Under the pieces are notes generated by a model. The model saw nothing but the letters and a program-made list of their open reading frames with translations. It had not been told where the DNA came from and did no database searches. Shown here one piece after another: positions 1 through 11,200 of a stretch of DNA of 64,000 nt. Where the stretch lies: positions 146,409,767 through 146,473,766 of the forward strand of contig OZ038378.1 of assembly GCA_964036045.1 (NCBI GenBank), written 5' to 3'. The position numbers were made by a program, and so were the translations under genes. Origin of the DNA: Eutreptiella sp. 'Long Island Sound 2002'. Lineage: Eukaryota; Euglenozoa; Euglenophyceae; Eutreptiales; Eutreptiaceae. Position 1 is the stretch's first letter. Every line of letters begins with the position of its first letter.

Positions 1-1480
1 CCCCCCCCCCCCGGCCCGTCCGGCTCAGGCCTCTAGGCCTCAACTTGCTTTGTCACTCGCACCCGAATATCTTTGGTGCTGCACGCCGCACAAACGGCAG
101 AAAACAGACAGAGTTTTGTCACTGACTGTTGCAGGAGGGGCGGAGGAAATTGCGCCTTGGCACCACACACAATTGGCGCGTATCGTATCGTGGCACATGC
201 ACATGTGAGAAATGTGACGAGGATACCGTGGCACGTCTGCCCATCCCACTCCGTTCGAGGGGGCAAGCCATCCCGGACCATAGACAGAAGGGGCGCGTGC
301 AACGCACGCGCAGCAGGCATGGCATCCGAGCGGCGACACACCCCGAGAAGAGCTGCCTCATCATCGATTTGGGTGGGGGGGGGGTGCCCATGTTGTGGGG
401 TGCGGAGGTAAGCGGAAGACAGGGTCAAGTGGAGGAAGTGTGGCACGCCGAATGGACTGCATCGGTCCGCTTTTGGGAACAAGGGCTGACTCCTTCGACA
501 GATCTTTGAGCACGTGCACTTTGCCTCCCGGGGGTAGGGAGGCCGGTCGGAAGGATAGCAACGATGGTGGGAAGGATAAGAAAGATGCCGTGCGTGTGCC
601 GCCTGTTGGGGTTAATGGTGCGGGTTTGTGCGTGCCATGACAGCACGGGGCAAACAGACAGCAGGTGATCCGCAGTCTAAATGCAATACGGAGTCAAGAG
701 GGAGTGTGTGGCCTAAATTGGCCTCAATTCTCTTGCGCCGAAGGCGCGGAAGAGAAAGTTGGCTTGGCCACAACGGAGGCAAGACCCCGAATAGGAGGAG
801 GGGGGGGGGGGGCGGACCCCCCTGCTGCGATGGTTGTCAGCCGTTCTAATACATCCTCGCCTCAAACCCCCCTTCCACCCGCTCCCGGTGTACAAAACGG
901 GGGGTACAGGAGCGGCAGCCACGGGACCATGGGGGGTGCTCAGGTGCAGTCCTTGACCCCAGCACCCCTTAAACATTTTGGCCCCTTGAAGGGGGGTTGG
1001 GGTGGGGGGGCTGGGACCAAAAACACCAACCGCTACCTCGTGCCAGGGCTGAGCTTCGAGGGCGGAATCTTCAATGAGCAACAAACAACATTTGTCCCCA
1101 TTTGTCCCCAGGGCGGGGGAAAGATCAACGTGGCCACAAAATCAGAAGGGGCTGCACAAATCCTGCCTTCTTTGGGGCCCAGGGAAAATGCCGAGAAAAA
1201 ACTGAGCATTTTGAGTATGAACACATGGGTGACCTGATCTCCCAGCCCCTTTAAACGCAGCACCAAAACTTTCCGGCGCCTTTGGCGCCAGCCAATTTCT
1301 CCATATTGATTTGTACGATGGTCGGGACCTCTCAAACATTTTGGCCCCCGAGAGGGGGGGGGGGTTGGGGGGGGGGGGGGTGCTGGGGTCAGGACCTGCA
1401 CCTGGGCGCACCCCGTGCATGGTCGGCCACATTACGCAAAGAAGTTTTAACCCCCCCGAAAAAGGGGGTACCAGGGTACG
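1..1480. other. gene-free GC-rich repeat stretch
   Basis: I see no supportable gene here. The stretch opens with a 12-base C run and holds many further G or C runs of 8-14 bases. A block around the words AAACATTTTGGCCCC followed by G-rich sequence occurs at about 971-1010 and again at about 1333-1385, so at least one short dispersed repeat is present. Open frames in this stretch are short, biased by the homopolymers and show no recognisable domain. Confidence 0.5.
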
Positions 1481-1705
1481 GGGGGGGGGGGGTACGGGGG
1501 TCAAAATCCCAAAGATTATTGTGGTCCTTGATGGTTTTACAAAAAGGGTTAGACGTCAGAAACCATACGTTGGGGTATGCCACGCGAACGACCCCGAAAA
1601 AAGGGGGGGGTATACGACACCTGCACCTGCGCTTGATCTGACAACCTCTCTTCGAGGTGATTTAAGCTTAAATCCTCTTGGCACCGAAAGGCGCCGAAGC
1701 AAAAG
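1481..1705 (-). repeat. dispersed repeat, copy 1 of 3 (possibly SINE-like)
   Basis: This block shares long matched words with 10222-10440 and 10560-10735: a TTTTACAA...GGGTT start, a GGGGTATGCCACGCGAA core, a GTATACG box, and the end words CTTGATCT and CAACCTCT..GAGGTGATTT. The 10.2-kb copy extends into a tRNA-Cys-like head on the minus strand. This copy has lost that head and runs instead into unrelated sequence with a GGCGCC palindrome. Confidence 0.55.
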
Positions 1706-1980
1706 TTTCTCCTCAAGCAATGGCCTGCGCTAGAGGGGCTTGTGTCGGTTGCGTGTTCCTGAAGGGGGCTCCGCGCTGTCGTGCCCGAGGGCCCGGGGCT
1801 GTGTCGCCGGTGCGCCGCAGGGCAGCACGCGGGCGACGCGCTTTGGAGGCGACGCACGCCGTGGCCGGCGGCCCAGGCCCCCGCGCCACAGAGAGTGCAC
1901 GCGTCGCGATCGGGCCTTCCGAAGCATCCCCCCCCCCCCCCCCCCAGCCCCGGCCTCGCCCACTCTGCGCTGCGCACGGG

Positions 1981-2206
1981 CTACGGCGGCGCACTCGGCT
2001 GCTTCGCAGTCGGTAGGTTGGTCCGCTCCAGCAGCCACTTGAAGGCGTCGGCGACGCCCTCGCCCGACAGCGCCGACACCTCCGCCACGCACAGCGCGTG
2101 TGGGACATGGGCCGCAGGGCGGCCATGCCCTCCCGCAGGACCGCCGTGCACACCGCGTCCGGGCCGTCCATCTTGTTCAGGATCACCAGCAGCGGGATCT
2201 TGCGGA
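1981..2206 (-). CDS. small GTPase last exon, NKMD and SA boxes, one-base frameshift
   Basis: The exon opens after a CCACAG acceptor with RKIPLLVILNKMD. It then needs a one-base correction near 2085-2100 to continue as VAEVSALSGEGVADAFKWLL, the expected end of an ARF-type domain. It closes with TAG at 1981-1983, about 13 residues beyond the final helix. Confidence 0.65.
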
Positions 2207-5200
2207 CTGTGGCGCAGTGCAGGGCACAGAGCGCGGGCGGCGCGCATCTCCCGGGCAGCCCCGGCGCCCCAGCGCCCCAGCGATTTGGTACCCCGCCCCC
2301 CCTGCGGGGGAGTCCCTTGCGGCTCAGGGGGGTCACAGTAGATGCCTCATGGGCCCATTTCACAAGATGAGCTGGCACGCCGGACGCATCGTACGGAAGA
2401 CTCGCGGCTTTATCTTATGAAATGGACCCATAAGACACATCTACCCCCAAAAAACCACCTTCTGGAAAGTCAGTAAGATAAGTCAGCACTTCGGATTTGT
2501 ATCATGTGCCTCCGGAAGTTTGATGCCCCCCGACTGGGGCACCATCATAATTCCTCCGGAGCACAAGACCCCATTTGCCGATTTATCGAACCGACTTTTC
2601 ACAAGGTAATTCTGAAATTAGCCACTGCATCGCCTTCCACAGCCCACGGGCTTGGGCTTCTCCGCTGTGGCGCGCCTGCAGCCTCCCTGCCTGCCTGGGC
2701 GGGGGGGGAGGACCCCTGGGGTCTACCGGGTCGTCCTGCACGTCCCGAAGGGCGGGGGGGGGGGGGGCAACATACGCCCAAGCGGACAGCCCCCACCCCC
2801 TTGACTCCCTGAACCCTCTGCTCCCCCACTGCCGCACCTGCCCGTCCGTGGGGAGTGTGGGGGGCTCAGGCTCTTGCCCGAGTCATGCGGCGGATGGTGG
2901 GGGATCGTCGCCCGTTGGGAAAACGACGGGACTTGGGGGAGAGGGGGCCTGGGCGTCTGGACCAATGACATTTATGATGTGCAAGGGCATGGGGTGCGTC
3001 GCAGTGGCAGGGACACGGTCAACGTGTACCCCCCAGAAAAGGCTGAGAGGCGGAAGTTTAGCCGCAAGTCCTTCTCCCTGTGGTGGCAGTTCCTACCGTC
3101 ACGCTGCGGGCCAAGAAGGGCCAAATGAACCTTTCCCTCAATGACAGCTTCAGTCCACAGGGGGAAAAAAAACAGCCACGTCTCAATCGAGCGGCTGATG
3201 CCTCTGCCTGCGTGTCTGCCAATATATACTACATCCCGAGACCAGAGGATTGGTCAACAAAGCCGGGGGCGGGGGGGTGCCATAAAGGCTGAGTGAGTAT
3301 GCCAGTCGGTTGTGCGAGCCTGAGCCCCCCACACTCCCCACGGACGGGCAGGTGCGGCAGTGGGGGAGCAGAGGGTTCAGGGAGTCAAGGGGGTGGGGGC
3401 TGTCCGCTTGGGCGTATGTTGCCCCCCCCCCCCCCGCCCTTCGGGACGTGCAGGACGACCCGGTAGACCCCAGGGGTCCTCCCCCCCCCGCCCAGGCAGG
3501 CAGGGAGGCTGCAGGCGCGCCACAGCGGAGAAGCCCAAGCCCGTGGGCTGTGGACAGGGGGGGGGGGGTTCTGGCACGACCGAGGCAGCCCGCTCGCCCT
3601 CCCCTCCCCTTACAACAACAAGGCGACAGCCGGAGGACTGCCCCTGACCTCACTCCCTCGGTCAGCGAGGGGGACTTGCTCCTCACCCCACTGCCCTCCG
3701 TCGGGGAGCATGACTTGCTCCTCACCCCACTTCCCTCCGTCGGGGAGCATGACTTGCCTTTGACCCCACTCCCCTCCATGGGAGGCCGGGTTTTCATTTC
3801 CAGGGGGGGGGGGGGGGGTCGATAGAGCCCTCCGGCCAGACCCCCCCCAAAAAGGGTTCAATTGACAGGACCCCCAAAATCCTACCGAGTCTGACCCCCG
3901 GGCCTCGGAGGTGACCCGGACCCAAAAATCGGGAAAAAAAGAAAATGGGATTTTTGGAATCAGCGCGTCGAGGGTTCAGAAAAGTCATCATTTGCCATAT
4001 ATTTGGTGAAAAAAAATCGACCAATTTTAATGCTCAAAAAAATTTTCGGCGCCTTTGGCGCCCGACTTCGCAATGACTGATTAATGGTGCCTGTCAATTG
4101 AGCCCTTTTCTCGAATCCCCCCCAGTTTTTGGGGGCTCTATTGACCCCCCCCCCCCCCGGAAGTGAAAACCCGACATGCCCGTCCACTCCCCTCCCTCTC
4201 ATCCAACCCCCCTGCATGGCAGATGCACAGGGGAGGGTCAAGGGTGCAGGACGAGGTGAGGGCTGGGGCAAGCCCCCCCTCCAGCCCCACCCTCCACCCC
4301 CGCCACCACCACCACCACCGCTCGGAATCCAGGGCTAGGGCCAGGTCAAGAACCGGGGCCCGAGCCAGAGCAAGGGCCAGGGTCCGAGCCAAGACCAAGC
4401 CAAGGCCGAGGCCAAGGTCAAATTCACCCACGGCTGGAGCAAAGGCCACGCCAAGGCAGCGACCGCGGGACGGCCACATATGGCTGGGCCAAAATTAGGG
4501 GCCGGAGCGAACCAGCAAATTGGCCACCCATCCACTAATCCACGAACCCACTCCTCCTTCCTCCTCCTCAACCACCACCACCACCACCTCCTCCTCCTCC
4601 TCCTCCTCCTCCTCCTCCTCCTCCCCTGCCCCCCCCTCCCCCTTCCAACTTGTTGTCGTCCTCATCACCGCCGCCCTCCTCCTCCTCGTCCTCTTCCTAC
4701 TGCTTCTCAACCTCCTCATCCTCATCCTCATCCTCATCCTCATCCTCATCCTCCTCCTCCTCCTTGTTCTCCTCATCGTCCTCGTCCTCATCCTCATTGT
4801 CCTCCTCCTCCTCCCCATCCATCCTCGCCCTCCCCCTCGTTGCCATCGTCCTCCTCCTCCTCCTCCTCCTCCACGTCCTCCTCCTCCCTCTCTGCGTCCT
4901 CCTCCTCATCGTCATCGTCCTGTTCGTCCTTCTTGTCTTCCTCGTCGTCCTCATGCTCGTTGTCCTTGTCCTTCTCGCCATCGTCCCCCTCGTGCTCTCC
5001 TCCCCGTCGTCCTCTTTATCATCCCTCGTTGTCCCTCATCCTCCCTTGTCCTCCCTTATCCTCCTCCTGCTTCTCCTCCCCCCCTATCGCCCCCCCCTCC
5101 GCCTCATCCCCCGCCTCCTCCTCCAAGACCAAGCTGGGGCCAAATCCAGGGCAAGAGATAGGGCAGGAGCTAGGGCAGGGTCGGGGTCACATCACAAGTG

Positions 5201-8200
5201 GATAAAGGGCTGGAGCCGGGATGGGGCTTGGGGGAAAGGCGGATCTGAGGCTGGTGTCCTGGTAGCGCCAGAGCTGGGTCGGGGTAGAGCCAGTGCAGTG
5301 GGCAGGGGTCCAGCATATGGAAGGGGCCGCCACGCACAGAAGTGGCACCACCGCCTTTTGTGGGCGCTGCTGAGGCGGCCGTGCCCCCCCACCCCCACCC
5401 CCCTCCTTCCAGTGGCCACCAGAGGTGCATCCATGTGGGATGGTCGGCCGATATGCAGAGTTGTCGGGGACGCCGTTGTGCTCCCATGGGGGGCCTGTGA
5501 GCCACCGGACCCACCCCCCCAGCCGAGAGTGAGGGGGATTGACCAACGTGCTCTGCATCAGAAAGCACACAACAATGGCACAACAAGGCTCCAGGGTACC
5601 GCAACATACACACCCCAAAATGATCGCCCAGCGCGCTGATCGTTTCGACGTATGTGCCACGGGGGGATTATTTCAAAAAAAAATTATATTGCCTTCGGCA
5701 GTGCACCTCGAAGAGAGGCTGACAGTCAGCCAATCAGTCAGTTAGACAGGCCAGCAGTCAGTCAGACAGAAACACACACTTTGGGTTTTGGTTGGCAGAC
5801 ACGGGTCCAAACAGTGAGAAGAACAATTGGTCTGAGAATTGGCAGTGGCCCAATGGTAATGCCGGCGGCCGACAATTTTTTGGTCGGCTTCGAACCCCGG
5901 TGCGGCCAATACGGCAGCGGCGTCGCGGCCGGCGTCCACCGACCAGGATTTGAACCACCGACCTGTAAATACGGCCTAAAACATGCTTTACATACCATGG
6001 ATGGTCATATTGTGTGGTCACAATATCAAAAAAATTAGTTTCGAAAACTTCGATTTTTGAGCTGCCCAAGGTGAAAAACTGCATTAGCAGGTGGTGTACC
6101 AATCCCTTGGCAGACCCCCCCCCCCCTGCGGCCAATACCCAAATAGGGTGAAAAACACGTAAATACGGCCTAAGACATGCTTTACATACCTTGGATGATC
6201 ATTTTAGGTGATCACAATATCAAAAAAACAAGTTTCGAAAACTTCGATTTTTGAGCTGCCTAGGGTGAAAAACTGCATAAGCAGGTTGTGTACCAATCCC
6301 TTGGGAGACCCCCCCCCCCACCCCCGACCTAATAGACATGCTTTACATAGCTTGGATGGTCATATTGTGTGGTCACAATATCAAAAAAACAAGTTTTGAC
6401 CACTTCGATTTTTGAGCTGCCTAGGGTGAAAAACTGCATAAGTAGGTTGTGTACCAATCCCTTGGGAGCCCCCCCCCCCCCCCCCCGTGCGGCCAATACC
6501 CAAATACGGTGAAAACCATGGTAAATACGGCCTAAGACATGCTTTACATACCTTGGAGATCATTTTAGGTGATCACAATATCAAAAAAACAAGTTTCGAA
6601 AACTTCGATTTTTGAGCTGCCTAGGGTGAAAAACTGCATAAGCAGGTTGTGTACCAATCCCTTGGGAGCCCCCCCCCCCACGGAGGAAGCCATATGCTAT
6701 TGCACGCGCACAAGAGGCGATCAGCACAAAAAGCGTAGGAAGAAAATGGCTCGTCGGTGGCCTAAAAGACCATAGGTACCTTCCTGTCACAAAGAGTGCA
6801 ACACGAAGACAACCTGTGGGCGGGACACCGACAAATGTGCAGGGGTTATGCAGCGGTATGCACCAGATGCTCTCGCTATGCACTGACCCCTGAATCTGCC
6901 ATATATCATCAAGAGTTCAGGTGTGTAATGACAGCAATGGAAATACAGAGACCCCCTCCCCCCGGGCCGGTGGCCCCACTGGAATGGGTTGTGAAGGATC
7001 TCCGCGGGGCGTGTGTGCCGATAGTATAGGAAAATCGTAGCACCAATCGGCACACGTCTCACTACAAGGTCCTGTGTGTGGTACATGCCATGAGGCATAC
7101 GCCGAACTGGACCATAAACTATGACTCTACAGCCACTTACGCAGCCGATAAAAAATAGTGTCCCGTGTTGATGGGAGGGAACATAAAATATGCACTATCC
7201 AAGCTTGTGTGGCTTCGACGTCCCATGGCGTACGGCTTACAATGCCGGGCACGGCGGAGTGCAGCGCGCGCAGAACGGCCGACCGAATGTAGCTTGAGAT
7301 CAACGAGATCCGGCACCAAGCTGTGATGCTGATCAAAATCCCAAGCCAGGAGTGCAAAAATGGTTGTACATTGAGGACAGCGCTCAAAATGATGCTGGCA
7401 ATGTGTTTATAGTCTCGGGCCCATGGGCTTTGCATCGTGACCGAATACTTGAGGCACCAGGTGTTCGTAAGACCAGATGGCTATGTGTATATGAGTGGTG
7501 GGTGTGCGTTGTGAAGATGAACTGTGATGCCCATGGCAGTGACGCTGGTGGTCATGCATTTTTCAGTGCAGGTGTGTACAGTATCTGTGATGCATGGGCA
7601 TAGGGCTGGTAGATCCCAGATTTCTGTGAGAGTGTCTGTGACGTGTTTCATGGTGGATTTTGCTGTGGGTCCGCGTGCTGCCACCATCACGTTGTCTCGA
7701 AACTGCAACAGTGAAATCGTATTTCCTGTGGGTGTGAGCCATAGTGGGCGTCCTCTTTCTGAGAACTGGAGTCTCCCCAACCGGCGCATGAGGTCAACCC
7801 GTTGCTTTACACCCCATACTGAACGGAGGTCTGCTGCTTGTGCGCTGAAGGGGCCGCCCATGGGTATCGTACCTTGTCTATCCCAAACCCGACCGGACGC
7901 TTGTGTAAATGTGTCAGTCATTAGGGAAAAGTAAACTAGGTTTTCGAGGTCTGCGTGTGCCATAAGGAAGAATCGGTCTGATGTGCCTTTGCCCGCCCTG
8001 TCCAAATTTTTATTGTCGCGGTGGATGCTCCATACCGTGTCCGCTGCGGACCAGCGTCGTCCTTTCTGAAGCCAAGTGACTTGCCTCGGAGAGGGATGTC
8101 ATTACATCTTGAGGCTTTATATTGTTAAACTGACCTAAGCAGATTGCCTCTGCAATGACCTGGCATTCCCATTCAGATAGGCCGTGAAACCAATCATTCA

Positions 8201-11200
8201 TGTCGCTGATGCGAAGAACCAGGCCACAGCCTGGTATTTCGGAAATGAGGGTTCTGAGGAGCAGTGTGAACGCGCGTGCTGCCATGCGTAAGCAAAAGCA
8301 CTCAATTTGTGGTTCAACCACAGCAGCTATGGGGCGCCATAGTATACTGCATTTCACCAATGATTTGGCTTTTCCTATGAGATACAATAGAGGTAGGAGT
8401 GATGAAGGATTGGCAGGCCAAGAATTTTTCTTCACAATGTGCTTCAGGGATTTGTGGATGCGCTGTGTGTGCGTGAGTGGTTGGTGTGTGTAACCCTTGT
8501 TGGACAGGAACTCAATTGTGGCGTCCCAGACCCACTGGTGACATGGTGACAGAAACCGAACAGCATGGCGGAACTTTTGTCTGCAATCCTGATGTATGCT
8601 ACAGAGCTCAAGGATTGTGCAACTGTGCATACCCGCTGTCGTAGGAGCCCTTCCTCGTTCCATTGTTCCTGCGGCAGGAGGGCTCCTGTGGATTGCTGTG
8701 TGTAGGATCGGTCTGCATGCAGTGTCTGCGCGAGCTGGGCAAGTGCCTGTAGAGCAACTTGGCGAGAGCCTGTCGCGGCACCCCCCCCCCCCCCGGACCT
8801 AATACCCAAATAGGGTGAAAAACACGTAAATACGGCCTAAGACATGCTTACTTAGCTTGGATGGTCATATTGTGTGGTCACAATATCAAAAAAACAAGTT
8901 TTGACCACTTCGATTTTTGAGCTGCCTAGGGTGAAAAACTGCATAAGCAGGTTGTGTACCAATCCCTTGGGAGACCCCCCCCCCCCCCGAAGGAACTCTG
9001 GGCTATGTCATGTGTGCACTGGCGGCAAACAGCACAAAGCGCAGAAAGAAAATGGACTCGTCAGTGGCCTATAAGACCATAGGTACCTTTCTGTCGCAGA
9101 ACAAGAGACACGAAGATGCCTGTGGGTGGGCCACAGAGATGCAAAGCAGTGGGTTTGCAGCGGTACGCCAGTGGCCGACGCTATGCTTTACCCACTGGAC
9201 CTGTAAATTCGACCTAAATTCTGAGTTCATAAGATTGGAAATGGTGATGGGCCCTCCCCCCGGGGGCATAGCCCCAACGGAATTCGTTTCGAGGGGTTCA
9301 ACAGCCGCGTTAGCGCTGATAGAATAGGAAAATCATGGCACCAGTCGGCACAGTGCGCGTTGCAGAGCCCCGCATGTGGCATGTGCCATGAGGCCTATGC
9401 CTGTGTCTACCATATAGCATGGCATTGAAGCCAACGATGGAGGTGAAAAAAGACCGTCTCCCGGGTGGAAGGCAGTTTATAAGTGATATTTTTGCACCAT
9501 ATAAGTGTCTGGTCTACGCCCCACGTCGTGCGGGCAACAATGCGAGGCACCGCGGAGTGCAACGCGCGCAAAACCCCCCGCCACCCTGTGCAGCCAATAC
9601 CCAAATAGGGTGAAAAACATGCAAATACGGCCTAAGACATGCTTTACATACCTTGGGTGATCATTTTAGGTGATCACAATATCAAAAAAAAAAAACAAGT
9701 TTCGAAAACTTCGATTTTTGAGCTGCCCAGGGTGAAAAACTGCATAAGCAGGTTGTGTACCAGCCCATTCACTAGGCCATTATTGGTGGAAACAGCCATT
9801 TCGTGTCTTTGGCACGGGCATTTGAGCGGCCCTCGGCAGAGCTACAAATTGCAAAAAACGTCCTTCCGTATCCTAGCAGGCATATACTGTCACAACATCC
9901 CCACTCACACCCCTCAGAGTGGGTAGCACGGGGTCACCGAGGTCGCCAAAACCGCCAACATAGCAAAAATGGCTGAAAAGTGCATAAACCGCATAAGCGC
10001 TCGTCCCACTCCGCCCCATACAAACCCCATGGATTCGGGACCCGGAAACACTTTTTCGGCTCAAAATCGAAAAAAAAACCAAAAGATTCATGATTTTCGA
10101 CCCAAAAAAAGGGGGGTCGATTTTTGACCCCCCCCCACCCCCCTCCCTCAAAAGCTCCAAAAAGTGGGTTTCAAGTGGGGGGGGTCTGGGGGGTCCGGAC
10201 CAAAAACTCATTGGGGGATGCGTTTATTGGACAAAATAATGATTTTACAAGGGGTTAAACCAACAATCTAACCCCTTGGGGTAGGGTACGCGAATAGGCC
10301 CAAAAAGGCCCAAAATGGGGGGGTATGTGGCGTTTTCCCTTGTATACGCCTGCCTGGCTTTGATCTAACAACCTCTGCGAGGTGATTCTGCAGCCAGGTG
10401 TGTTACCATTCGACCATGGGTGGATGTGACAGAAATGTGTCTCCCATTACTTGGAGCCTTCTCAGCAAAAACTTTTGACCCCCCCCCACCCCCCCCCCCC
10501 CCCACCCACCCTTAAAAAAATGTTATCCCGTTTTAGGGGATAGAGGCCTCAGAATCAAAAAATCCATTGGGATATTGTCTTATTGGGCAAAATAATGATT
10601 TTACAAGGGGTTGGACATCAAATATCATGCCTTGGGGTATGCTACGCGAATGACCCCAAAAAAGGGGGGTATACGACGCCCGCGCCTGCGCTTGATCTAA
10701 CAACCTCTCTTCGAGGTGATTTTCGTTCAGGCCGCTCTGAGGCCCGATTTCTGAGCCCGGACTGGTCTTCAGCTTGCCACTTTACAAAAGCTCTGTCATG
10801 GGAACCCCCTTTTCGTGACCCCCCCCCCCGGGGGGGTAAGAGGACTCGAACGACCTCCCCCCCCCCCCCCGCGGTCGCACAACCTTTTCCCCCCTCCCCA
10901 GCTCAGAACCTCCCCTCTCCCTGCCCCCCCTCCTCCCCCCTGAGGGGTCAACCCCACCTTAAGCAATCGTCTGTCCAAAATCAAGCGTCATCATACCATG
11001 CTCCACATTCTGGACCAACGCCGTCAATTCGGTCCACGCGAGGGGCAGCCGTAACACATCAGTGGCGTCGATGACGAACACAATCCCGTCCGCTTGGGTG
11101 GCGCGCACCGGCCACTTCCATCGATGCCTACCATTCACAGGGCAACGCGGAAGGGGAAGGGACAGGGCGGCACTCTGGGGCGCATGCATGCGACGTTCAA

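Noticed and set aside
4480-5639. long Ser-, Leu- and Glu-rich open frames
   Set aside because: Produced by the CTC/CAT simple-sequence tract, present in several frames at once.
5965-9762. CRISPR-like regular repeats
   Set aside because: Units of 160-200 bases with irregular spacing and RT debris between them, in eukaryotic DNA; this is retroelement debris.
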